NCBI GenBank assembly: GCA_964349095.1
Contig: CAYGFD010000011.1
Span: 1-19,977, forward strand
Source of the DNA: UBA10001 sp964349095
Lineage (GTDB): Bacteria > Patescibacteriota > Patescibacteriia > Veblenbacterales > UBA10138
Direction of reading: 5' to 3'
DNA length: 19,977 nt
Shown: positions 1-6,438 of the stretch, one piece after another
Position numbering within the stretch: position 1 is the stretch's first letter
Layout of the letters: the number at the start of each line of letters is the position of its first letter
Notes under the pieces: generated by a model
Databases searched by the model: none
Seen by the model: the letters and a program-made list of their open reading frames with translations, nothing else
Told to the model about the DNA's origin: nothing
Made by a program: the position numbers and the translations under genes

Positions 1-1
1 T

Positions 2-1135
2 AGTAATAGTAAACAGTTATTAATTAACTATTTTGAAGCTTATAAAAAATACACCCCGACTCTAAATATTACTGCAATTGGTGGTGCTTATTTGACCAAG
101 GAATTGTATCAATTTTTTAGCGCATTGCGGGCGAAAACCGACTTTAATAAAGAGGCGCTGAGTATTGTTACATTGCCTGATAGTCTTACTCCATCTGAAA
201 TCGAAGAAATTGACTTATTGACGATTGCCACTAAACCCAAGTTTATATGGCAGTCTCTTCTAAAAAAACATTATGAGAAATATCAACATTTGCCGTCAAA
301 TTTTGTCGGAGAAGGTTGGACTTTTGCTGATATAAAAAAGAGGTTTTCCACTATTGATAAGAAAAACGCCAAGAAAATACTGGCGCTGAGAAAAAAAGGG
401 CGCGAACAGGCATTAAAAAAAAGAGATATCATATTTAAAAAATTAAGACCATCAAGCAAGTTAATTAAACTCGTATTGGCCATAAGAACATTTTCTGATC
501 TAAATGAGTACAGGAAATCTATTTTTACAGAAGCGAGTTTTATTACCAGAAGGTATTTTAGTCTGCTGGCTAAAGAACTAAAAATTGGCGATTGGAAATC
601 GTGCCACTATTTGTCTGAAAAAGATGTTCTAAGTTTATTGGCGAATAGTCATGTTTCGCAAATAAAAAATAAAATTAAGAATCGTCAGAATGGTTATTAC
701 GGCAATTTCTATAATGGATTTGATTCTCAAGATTTATCGCAGTCGAGTGTAAGGTGGTTGATGAATAAATACATGAATAAAAAAAAGTCACTGGGTAATA
801 TCATCCAAACCTCGGGTTTTTCTGGTAATGTTGGTCTATCAACTGGGCGCGCAATTGTTATTAGAAGTAGTAGAGATTTTAGTAAGGTAAAATCCGGCGA
901 CATCCTAATTGCCTCAATGACTTCTACAGATTACATAATGATAATGAAAAAGGCCGCGGCTTTTGTAACAGATGAAGGGGGATTAACTAGTCACCCAGCC
1001 ATTGTGGCGCGTGAGATGAATAAGCCCTGTATTGTAGGAACGAAGAACGCCACCATGATTTTTAAGACTGGCGATTTAGTAGAGGTTGATGGATATAAGG
1101 GAATTGTGAGATTAATAAAAAAGTCCCGAAGATAG
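2..1135 (+). CDS. PEP-utilising enzyme, C-terminal part (5' end outside window)
   Basis: The reading frame is open to the left edge, so this is the C-terminal ~377 residues of a longer protein; the TTG at 92 is not the real start. The last ~100 residues form the swivelling phosphohistidine domain of the PEP-utilising family (PEP synthase, PPDK, rifampin phosphotransferase). The motif EGGLTSHPAIVARE (about 974-1015) carries the expected catalytic His, where classical enzymes read GGxTCHAAIxARE, and it is followed by the typical PCIVGTKNAT turn. The part before it (about 250-330, HYEKY...LPSNFVGEGW) resembles the helical linker that precedes this domain in PEP-synthase-like proteins. The ATP-grasp (PEP/pyruvate-binding) domain, if present, lies left of the window. 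Family assignment is firm. The exact substrate cannot be told, because the PEP/pyruvate-binding and acceptor domains are missing or unrecognised here. Confidence 0.8.
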   Translation, partial: SNSKQLLINYFEAYKKYTPTLNITAIGGAYLTKELYQFFSALRAKTDFNKEALSIVTLPDSLTPSEIEEIDLLTIATKPKFIWQSLLKKHYEKYQHLPSNFVGEGWTFADIKKRFSTIDKKNAKKILALRKKGREQALKKRDIIFKKLRPSSKLIKLVLAIRTFSDLNEYRKSIFTEASFITRRYFSLLAKELKIGDWKSCHYLSEKDVLSLLANSHVSQIKNKIKNRQNGYYGNFYNGFDSQDLSQSSVRWLMNKYMNKKKSLGNIIQTSGFSGNVGLSTGRAIVIRSSRDFSKVKSGDILIASMTSTDYIMIMKKAAAFVTDEGGLTSHPAIVAREMNKPCIVGTKNATMIFKTGDLVEVDGYKGIVRLIKKSRR

Positions 1136-1158
1136 CGATTATTTGCTACGTCGGGACT
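1115..1158 (-). terminator. Intrinsic terminator of the minus-strand phosphatase-like gene
   Basis: AGTCCCGA (1122-1129) pairs with TCGGGACT (1151-1158), and inside it TAGC pairs with GCTA around an AT-rich loop. Read on the minus strand the stem is followed by TTTTTT (1116-1121), the layout of a Rho-independent terminator. On the plus strand no U-run follows, so it serves the gene at 1180-1764. It overlaps the last codons and stop of the convergent PEP-enzyme gene. Confidence 0.8.
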
Positions 1159-1179
1159 CTGACAGTCTATTCTTCGGTA

Positions 1180-1764
1180 TTACCCATTCACGTGGGTGAG
1201 TAACTCCGTGTCCGTATTCAGGACAAAGTGATAGAGTCGCTTTTGGGTAATTTCTTTCCCGCGGGCGATCATCATAATATCCTCGGGCACGATGTCGTCG
1301 GGAATGGAACTTTTTCTCGATGCGATACCGAGCAGGCAGGCCACAATTGGCCTGTGTGTGAAAATGAGAATTTTCATACTCGGAGTGCGGTAGCGCATGC
1401 CGGTCTTACCGATCCAAGAGAGAAACTTCTCCGTGTTTTCGAGCCATTCGGGGTAAGATTCGTGTTCATACCCCGGGTACAAGACCGATTCTCCGTTCTG
1501 AAGTGATCCGTGCTGACCCAGCAGTTCATGTGTCTGCCAATTCAGGTCAAGCGGAATGCAGATGGCCGATGCCGTGTCATTGGCGCGGGCCAACCGTGAG
1601 GAAAAAACGAAATGGAAAGGACGGAGTGCTGCGATAGCAGGAATAACGTCGTGGACTTCGATCAAGCCTTTTTCAGACATCGGCGGGTTGGCGACAATTT
1701 TTGCATCGTTGCTCTGAGTGTTGATTTTGTCGCCGTGCAGAACTGCAAATATGTCTATGACCAT
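1180..1764 (-). CDS. Histidine phosphatase-like (phosphoglycerate mutase-like) protein
   Basis: 194 residues, close to the usual size for single-domain members of the histidine phosphatase superfamily. The N-terminal motif, normally RHG, reads LHG (His10). It is followed by MSEKGLIEV (about 29-37; LTxxGxxQA in the family), FSSRLARANDTA (54-65, matching the SSxLxRAxxTA phosphate-pocket motif) and FTHRPIVACLLG (135-146, the second catalytic-His region, normally SHGGxIRxLL). Both His residues and the SSxxxR Arg are kept, but the Arg of RHG is replaced by Leu, so activity or substrate may be altered. The ATG at 1764 has a good ribosome site, GAGGAG, just upstream. Codon use differs from all neighbours: many CTG, CTC, ATC and GCC codons and clearly higher GC than the flanking AT-rich genes, suggesting acquisition by transfer. 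It is monocistronic, with its own promoter and terminator. The substrate cannot be inferred. Confidence 0.75.
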   Translation of the reverse strand: MVIDIFAVLHGDKINTQSNDAKIVANPPMSEKGLIEVHDVIPAIAALRPFHFVFSSRLARANDTASAICIPLDLNWQTHELLGQHGSLQNGESVLYPGYEHESYPEWLENTEKFLSWIGKTGMRYRTPSMKILIFTHRPIVACLLGIASRKSSIPDDIVPEDIMMIARGKEITQKRLYHFVLNTDTELLTHVNG

Positions 1765-1818
1765 GTGCTCTCCTCAGGTGTTTTTATTCGTGATTGTAGT
1801 GAACGATTTTAATTAGCA

Positions 1819-1847
1819 ATATTAACAAGTAAACCTCCCTTTGTCAA
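1819..1847 (-). promoter_or_regulatory. Sigma-70-type promoter for the phosphatase-like gene
   Basis: On the minus strand TTGACA (1847-1842) is separated by 17 bases from TAATAT (1824-1819), a near-perfect consensus. Predicted start near 1812, giving a leader of about 48 bases that contains the GAGGAG ribosome site. The -35 box overlaps that of the divergent promoter at 1841-1869. Confidence 0.75.
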
Positions 1848-1869
1848 CTCTATTAACCTGGAGTATTAT
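1841..1869 (+). promoter_or_regulatory. Promoter for the DUF5654 gene, predicted leaderless
   Basis: TTGTCA (1841-1846), 17-base spacer, TATTAT (1864-1869). Counting the last base of the -10 box as -7 places +1 at 1876, the A of the ATG. There is only a weak GGAG at 1860-1863, about 12 bases from the start, which would lie upstream of the transcript. A leaderless mRNA is therefore predicted. Confidence 0.6.
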
Positions 1870-1875
1870 TAAATT

Positions 1876-2139
1876 ATGAGTAAACAATCATTAAAAATAG
1901 AAATCTTTGATAAGATAACGCAGTTAGCCACAGCGGGATTAGGTTTGGTAGCAGCACTGGCATGGAACGACGCCATTCAGGCGCTATTTAAAATTATATT
2001 TGGTGATCAGTCTGATGTTTGGGCTAAGTTTATTTATGCCATTATTATCACAGTGCTTATAGTATTACTGACGGTAAAATTGGGTAACATTGTTGATAGA
2101 ATAAAAACAGGCTCGAGTACGGGAACAGGACCAAGTTAA
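1876..2139 (+). CDS. DUF5654 family small membrane protein
   Basis: 87 residues. The pattern KIEIFDKITQLATAGLGLV followed by AALAWNDAIQALF is what I recognise as the DUF5654 family, small membrane proteins frequent in Patescibacteria and some archaea. Two hydrophobic segments are visible, about 15-32 and 50-69 (FIYAIIITVLIVLLTVKLG), so it should be a two-pass membrane protein with a Gly/Ser/Thr-rich hydrophilic tail. The function of the family is unknown to me. It stands alone, divergent from the phosphatase-like gene and convergent with the small membrane protein at 2169-2351. Its start coincides with the predicted transcription start. Confidence 0.8.
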   Translation: MSKQSLKIEIFDKITQLATAGLGLVAALAWNDAIQALFKIIFGDQSDVWAKFIYAIIITVLIVLLTVKLGNIVDRIKTGSSTGTGPS

Positions 2140-2170
2140 AAGCCGTCTCTCGGTGTTATGAGAAACGGCT
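2136..2170 (-). terminator. Terminator of the 60-residue membrane protein gene
   Basis: AGCCGT (2141-2146) pairs with ACGGCT (2165-2170), extended by TCTC/GAGA after one mismatch. On the minus strand it is followed by TTTT (2140-2137). It overlaps the TAG stop of the minus-strand gene and sits directly after the TAA of the convergent DUF5654 gene. The plus-strand side has no adjacent U-run. Confidence 0.65.
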
Positions 2171-2351
2171 AATGATTGTGAGGGTTTTTACTGACGATCA
2201 GTAAGTATATAACGAACCCGGTTCCCAAGGCTCCGAATATTGTCATGACGTCGGTAATAAACAGCTCTTGCTGTGTTAGCCACGGACCCTTTGTTTCGTG
2301 AATTATGACGGCCATTATTACGGCCGCTATTATTCCACTTATGCGCGCCAT
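2169..2351 (-). CDS. Small two-pass membrane protein, unknown function
   Basis: 60 residues with two hydrophobic segments (about 4-18, ISGIIAAVIMAVIIH, and 33-53, TDVMTIFGALGTGFVIYLLIV) joined by a short polar loop (ETKGPWLTQQEL). I do not recognise the family. Support for a real gene: an AAGGAG ribosome site five bases before the ATG, a promoter at 2376-2404, and a hairpin terminator overlapping its stop codon. An overlapping frame on the same strand (2188-2376) gives a compositionally odd polar product and is rejected. Its size, topology and convergent placement next to the DUF5654 gene hint at a related envelope role, which is only inference. Confidence 0.65.
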   Translation of the reverse strand: MARISGIIAAVIMAVIIHETKGPWLTQQELFITDVMTIFGALGTGFVIYLLIVSKNPHNH

Positions 2352-2375
2352 ACGTTCTCCTTTTTGTTTCAGACA

Positions 2376-2404
2376 AATTTAACTTAATCTCGTCAGTTTG
2401 TCAA
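2376..2404 (-). promoter_or_regulatory. Promoter for the 60-residue membrane protein gene
   Basis: Minus strand: TTGACA (2404-2399), 17-base spacer, TAAATT (2381-2376). Predicted start near 2369, giving an 18-base leader that holds the AAGGAG ribosome site. It overlaps the divergent recJ promoter. Confidence 0.6.
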
Positions 2405-2418
2405 TCGTAATATATAAT
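2390..2418 (+). promoter_or_regulatory. Promoter of the recJ-rnhA operon, near-leaderless
   Basis: TCGTCA (2390-2395), 17-base spacer, perfect TATAAT (2413-2418). Predicted +1 at about 2425, two bases before the recJ ATG at 2427. No Shine-Dalgarno sequence precedes that ATG. Confidence 0.6.
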
Positions 2419-2426
2419 TACTCAAC

Positions 2427-4130
2427 ATGGAAAAGCTTTGGAAAGTTTACCCAAAATTGTCTCAAGACGTTTTCAGTCAGTATCCAGAAATTGACCCATT
2501 GTTATTGCAATTACTCTCAAATAGAGGAATAAAAGAGCAGAAGGATGTTGATGAATTTTTGAACGCCGATTGGTTGCAGGATGTGCATGACCCTAATAAG
2601 TTTAGGGACATGTTAAGTGCGGTTGATATTGTATACAAGTCTATAGCGCGCGGAGATAAAATAACGGTTTACGCCGACTACGATGCCGATGGTGTTACTG
2701 GCGGAACTATATTAGTGTCAGCTCTAAAAAAACTAGGAGCGACCGTAAATGTTTATATTCCACATCGTGAGCGCGAGGGCTATGGTTTAAACCAGGCTGC
2801 TTTGAGATATATAGCCGATTCCGGTGCTAAACTAATTATCACTTGTGACTGTGGTGTAGCAAACGTTGATGAAGTTAAGATAGCTAATGATTTAGGTATG
2901 CAGGTTATAATCACCGATCACCACGAGCCAAAAGAGACATTACCGCCGGCCGTGGCTATAATACACCCCACTTTACCAGGCGAGAATTATCCAGGTAAAT
3001 ACTTATCAGGTGGGGCAGTGGCGTTTAAACTTGTTCAGGGTTTAATCAAGAGCGATCAGTGTAAATTAAGCAGTATTGAAAAAGAGTCTTTGGAAAAGTG
3101 GACTCTAGATTTAGTTGCTATTTCCTTAGTGGCTGATATGATTCCACTCACTGGAGAGGCTCGGACCCTAACAAAATATGGCTTGGTTGTGTTACAAAAA
3201 AATAAACGACTCGGTCTGCAAAAATTACTCTCCCTTGCCGGCATAGACCCAGCTACGATTAATACAACTACTATCGGTTGGCAAATAGCGCCCCGCATCA
3301 ATGCTGCTGGTAGAATGGATCATGCTAACACGGGATTTGCTTTATTGATGAGTGAAAATGAATCGGAGGCAGATGAGCTAGCGCAGGCGCTGAATTCAGC
3401 AAATATTGCTCGACAGAAAGCTACTGAAGAAATGATTACTGAAGCAGCTGAACAGGTTGGTGAAAAAGTCGCTTTTTTAGTTACCGCCTATAAAAGAGAG
3501 TGGTCAATTGGTCTCGTTGGTTTAGTGGCTGGTAAGTTGGTTCAGTTATATAACCGCCCAGCACTCGTAATGTGTTTTGATGGCAAAGAAGTCGTTGGTT
3601 CAGGTAGAGGTTTACCAGGTTTTGATTTAGTGGACGCTTTAGGTGAGTGTTCAGAATTATTAACAAAGTTTGGTGGGCATAAGCAAGCCGCTGGTTTTAG
3701 GTTGCCGGCGGATAATTTAGCGAAATTTATAAAGAAAATATCCGCCTACGCAAAAAAAATACTTAAAGATATAGATCTAAAGCCAGAATTGGATATTGAT
3801 ATCGAACTTAGTCTTAAGGACGCAAATTGGCATTTATACGATACGGTCAAAAGTATGGAGCCATATGGACAAGGTAATTCCATGCCGTTATTTTTATCGC
3901 CAGGTTTAAAGGTAATTGACTCATCACCAGTTGGTTCAACTGGGCAACACCGCCGTTTAGTTATGGCCGGTGATAATATTGAAAAGAAATTTATTTTGTT
4001 TAACATGCCCGAGGATAAAATAATTAAAAATAATGATATAATTGATGTAGTGTATGAGATCGGTGTTAATGAATGGAATGGCAACCGTGACCTACAGTTA
4101 AAAATTAAGGATTATAAAATTAATGAATAA
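2427..4130 (+). CDS. recJ: Single-stranded-DNA-specific exonuclease RecJ
   Basis: 567 residues, the size of a compact bacterial RecJ. RecJ degrades single-stranded DNA 5' to 3' in recombination and in base-excision and mismatch repair. The DHH-family metal-binding motifs are present in order: DYDADG (84-89), DCG (141-143), TDHHE (163-167) and a further Asp in VADMIP (about 237). The DHHA1 part carries SGRGLPGFD and GGHKQAAGF (about 416-424), which binds the nucleic acid backbone, and a C-terminal OB-like region follows. All core catalytic residues are visible, so it should be active. The start at 2427 is favoured because the promoter places transcription two bases upstream. It overlaps rnhA by eight bases, indicating translational coupling. 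Confidence 0.95.
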   Translation: MEKLWKVYPKLSQDVFSQYPEIDPLLLQLLSNRGIKEQKDVDEFLNADWLQDVHDPNKFRDMLSAVDIVYKSIARGDKITVYADYDADGVTGGTILVSALKKLGATVNVYIPHREREGYGLNQAALRYIADSGAKLIITCDCGVANVDEVKIANDLGMQVIITDHHEPKETLPPAVAIIHPTLPGENYPGKYLSGGAVAFKLVQGLIKSDQCKLSSIEKESLEKWTLDLVAISLVADMIPLTGEARTLTKYGLVVLQKNKRLGLQKLLSLAGIDPATINTTTIGWQIAPRINAAGRMDHANTGFALLMSENESEADELAQALNSANIARQKATEEMITEAAEQVGEKVAFLVTAYKREWSIGLVGLVAGKLVQLYNRPALVMCFDGKEVVGSGRGLPGFDLVDALGECSELLTKFGGHKQAAGFRLPADNLAKFIKKISAYAKKILKDIDLKPELDIDIELSLKDANWHLYDTVKSMEPYGQGNSMPLFLSPGLKVIDSSPVGSTGQHRRLVMAGDNIEKKFILFNMPEDKIIKNNDIIDVVYEIGVNEWNGNRDLQLKIKDYKINE

Positions 4131-4530
4131 TAAAGTAACCTTACGCACCGATGGTGGATCACGTGGAAATCCAGGGCCAGCCGCCTATGGATTTGTAATT
4201 GAGGATGAAAACGGAAAATTGTTAAATCAAGGATCTAAATCCCTAGGTGTAAAAACGAATAACGAGGCTGAATATCAGGGGTTAATAGCTGGGCTCGAAG
4301 CGGTTAAACAAATGGGGGCCGAGGAGGTAATTTGTTTTCTTGATAGCGAGTTGGTTGTAAAACAGGTGAGGCAAGAATATAGAGTTAAAGATAAAAACTT
4401 AGGTACGCTTTTTGTAAAAGTTTGGAATTTGAGTCAGGGGTTTAAGAAAATAGAGTTTAAACACGTGCTTAGAGGTCAAAATAAAAAAGCTGACCTCCTG
4501 CTAAATCAAGAATTAGATAGAAACATTTAA
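4123..4530 (+). CDS. rnhA: Ribonuclease HI family protein
   Basis: 135 residues. RNase HI cleaves the RNA strand of RNA-DNA hybrids (Okazaki primers, R-loops). The catalytic acidic residues are at the expected spacing: Asp10 in TDGGSRGNPGPA, Glu48 in TNNEAEY, Asp74 in LDSELVVKQ and Asp124 in NKKADLLLNQELD. The TDGGSRGNPGPA start and compact size are typical of the archaeal-like/short bacterial RNase HI subgroup without an N-terminal hybrid-binding domain. Its ATG lies within the last codons of recJ (eight-base overlap), so the two are co-translated; both act on primers and ends during replication and repair. rnpB follows after about 50 bases but has its own promoter. Confidence 0.93.
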   Translation: MNNKVTLRTDGGSRGNPGPAAYGFVIEDENGKLLNQGSKSLGVKTNNEAEYQGLIAGLEAVKQMGAEEVICFLDSELVVKQVRQEYRVKDKNLGTLFVKVWNLSQGFKKIEFKHVLRGQNKKADLLLNQELDRNI

Positions 4531-4548
4531 ATGTTAGTGGCGTAGTCA

Positions 4549-4576
4549 TTGACTTTTTTTGTATTTGTGCTATTAT
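4549..4576 (+). promoter_or_regulatory. rnpB promoter
   Basis: TTGACT (4549-4554), 16-base spacer, TATTAT (4571-4576). The predicted start, about 4583, is exactly the first base of the 12-base strand that forms RNase P helix P1. Confidence 0.75.
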
Positions 4577-4582
4577 TTATTT

Positions 4583-4994
4583 GCTAAATAAATCGGGTGA
4601 TTGCTTTTATCTTTAGATAAGAGAGGAAAGTCCGAACACCGCAACGCTCACGTATGTGAGGAGTAACTGCTAACAGCAGCCGCGCTAGCCGTAAGGCAAA
4701 GCGCAGGACAAGTACAACAGAAAACAAACCTACCTTGGTTTTTCCAAGGAGCAGGGTGAAACGGTGGATCCGCCAAGGCGGAATAAATCGCTTACGGCGA
4801 CCAATGTAAAAGTCCACCAGCCTCAGTGGTGACACTGGGGGCTAGGCAAACTCTACTCGGTGCAATACCAAATAGGATCCTTAAATGGATCGGGTGGTAG
4901 CTAGATTCCGATAGTGATATCGGAACCAGAGAGATAATCATCGTCCGCCCGCAAGGGCGAGATACAGAATTCGGCTTACAGATTTATTTAGCAA
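4583..4994 (+). ncRNA. rnpB: RNase P RNA (bacterial type A-like)
   Basis: The catalytic RNA that removes 5' leaders from pre-tRNAs. The ends form a perfect 12-bp helix P1: GCTAAATAAATC (4583-4594) with GATTTATTTAGC (4981-4992). Conserved regions are visible: GAGAGGAAAGTCCGAACACC (4620-4639), CAGGGTGAAACGGTG (about 4752), GGCAAACTCTACTCGGTGCAA (4845-4865), ACCAAATAGG, AGAGATAATCATCGTCC and ACAGAATTCGGCTTACAG (4964-4981). Helix P4 shows compensatory change: CCGAA near the 5' end faces TTCGG near the 3' end, where many bacteria have CCGGG and CCCGG. The tRNA-CCA-binding loop L15 reads GGC rather than the usual GGU. It has its own promoter and a terminator directly after. A minus-strand open frame at 4584-4835 is only a shadow of this RNA. 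Confidence 0.95.
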
Positions 4995-5000
4995 TAAAGT

Positions 5001-5028
5001 ACCGCCCTAGCTGGCCGGTTTTTTATTT
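5001..5028 (+). terminator. rnpB terminator
   Basis: Hairpin ACCGCCC (5001-5007) with GGCCGGT (5013-5019), one C-C mismatch, five-base loop, followed by a run of six T (5019-5024) and ATTT. It ends just where the -35 box of the glycan operon promoter begins. Confidence 0.85.
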
Positions 5029-5054
5029 GAAAAAAAAGCTAATTAAGCTATAAT
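5027..5054 (+). promoter_or_regulatory. Glycan operon promoter, near-leaderless
   Basis: TTGAAA (5027-5032), 16-base spacer, perfect TATAAT (5049-5054). Predicted +1 at 5061, one base before the ATG at 5062; no ribosome-binding site precedes the ATG. Confidence 0.65.
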
Positions 5055-5061
5055 TTACAGC

Positions 5062-6438
5062 ATGAAAAAGACTCAGTTGCTCTTGGCTACTATCAGTCTG
5101 CCAATCGACTATTTAGCCCTTATTTTGGCTGGATTATCGGCCTATTTTTTGCGTTTTGAAAGCTCTATTACTGATATTATACCCATACGTTTTTATTTAC
5201 CTTTAGGTGAATACTTTAGTCTGATATTAGTTGTGGGTGCTGGCTGGATAATTTTATTCGCACTTAGTGGATTGTATCAAACCAAAACCAGAGTTAAGCT
5301 AGCCGACGAGTTTAAAAAAATATTTTTGGCCTGCTCAACCGGTTTGGCATTGATTGTAATCTGGTTCTTTTTTGACCAGGCTTTGTTTTCATCGCGTTTT
5401 ATCGTGCTAGCATCATGGATGCTGGCGATTATTTATTGTGCTTTGGGACGAACTTTTGTTTATTGGTTAAAAACAAAATTATATAAACACGACATCGGGG
5501 TGAATAGAGTATTGATAATTGGATCTGGAGAATCTGCAGACGTTCTTCATAATTTATTTATATCAATGCCGGAGTTTGGTTTTAGGTCAGCCGGTATGCA
5601 AAATGATTATAACGAGGGCAATTTACTTTCAAAACTGGGTGAAATTAACGGCATAGTTTTAGCCGACACTAATTTATCATCTGAAATAAAATATAAGTTA
5701 TGGCAGTTTTGTATCCGCCATCATTTAAATTTTCGCTATGTGGCCGATGTTTTTAATGCCCAATCACACAATATTGTTTTCCACACTTGGGCAGGGCTAC
5801 CGATTGTGGAAATAAAAAAAACACCACTAGAGGGGTGGGGGAGGGTTGCTAAAAGACTATTTGATATTGTTTTTTCTTTTTCAGCCTTAATTATTCTATC
5901 GCCTCTATTTATATTTTTTTCTTTAATAATCCTTGTTCTATACGGTCGACCTATTTTTGCTTCACTGGAGAGAGTTGGGGAAAATGGCGAGCATTTTAAG
6001 TTGCACAAATTCAGATCAATGGTTAATGGTGCTGAGCAAATGAAAAGTTCTCTCATGAGTTTAAATGAACGTAAAGATGGCCCGCTATTTAAAATAACCA
6101 ACGACCCAAGAGTTTTACCGTTTGGAAAGTTTACACGGCGTTGGAGCTTGGATGAATTAGCCCAGCTGTGGGATGTCTTTATAGGCACAATGAGTTTAGT
6201 TGGTCCAAGGCCCCACGAGCCACAGGAAGTCGCCCAGTATTCCGTTGATCATTATAAATTATTAAACATAAAACCGGGTATTACTGGGTTGGCGCAAATT
6301 TCAGGTCGTTCTGGATTAGCCTTTGAACAAGAAGCTAGATTGGATAGTTTGTATATTGAAAACTGGTCTTTGCTTCATGATGTAATTATCTTAGTTAAAA
6401 CAGTGGTAGTTATTTTTAGGAGACAGCATGCTGTATGA
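5062..6438 (+). CDS. Polyprenyl-phosphate sugar-1-phosphate transferase (WbaP/WcaJ-like)
   Basis: 458 residues. Enzymes of this family start glycan assembly by moving a sugar-1-phosphate from a UDP-sugar to undecaprenyl phosphate in the inner membrane. The N-terminal half has four hydrophobic segments (about 10-30, 51-71, 87-104, 112-130), then a short Rossmann-like part with IIGSGESAD (152-160), shorter than in full-length WbaP. The C-terminal catalytic domain has KRLFDI (264-269), a membrane segment (about 270-294), then KFRSM (316-320), LDELAQLWDV (363-372) with the catalytic Asp-Glu pair, SLVGPRP (378-384) and KPGITGLAQISGRS. First gene of the operon to 12228; its TGA overlaps the next ATG by four bases. 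The sugar transferred cannot be told from sequence. Confidence 0.92.
   Translation: MKKTQLLLATISLPIDYLALILAGLSAYFLRFESSITDIIPIRFYLPLGEYFSLILVVGAGWIILFALSGLYQTKTRVKLADEFKKIFLACSTGLALIVIWFFFDQALFSSRFIVLASWMLAIIYCALGRTFVYWLKTKLYKHDIGVNRVLIIGSGESADVLHNLFISMPEFGFRSAGMQNDYNEGNLLSKLGEINGIVLADTNLSSEIKYKLWQFCIRHHLNFRYVADVFNAQSHNIVFHTWAGLPIVEIKKTPLEGWGRVAKRLFDIVFSFSALIILSPLFIFFSLIILVLYGRPIFASLERVGENGEHFKLHKFRSMVNGAEQMKSSLMSLNERKDGPLFKITNDPRVLPFGKFTRRWSLDELAQLWDVFIGTMSLVGPRPHEPQEVAQYSVDHYKLLNIKPGITGLAQISGRSGLAFEQEARLDSLYIENWSLLHDVIILVKTVVVIFRRQHAV

Noticed and set aside
2188..2376. 62-residue minus-strand frame overlapping the small membrane protein
   Set aside because: Polar, Arg/Asn-rich translation typical of a wrong frame; the Shine-Dalgarno site and terminator fit the 2169-2351 frame.
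4584..4835. 83-residue minus-strand open frame
   Set aside because: Lies entirely antisense to the RNase P RNA and looks like no protein family.
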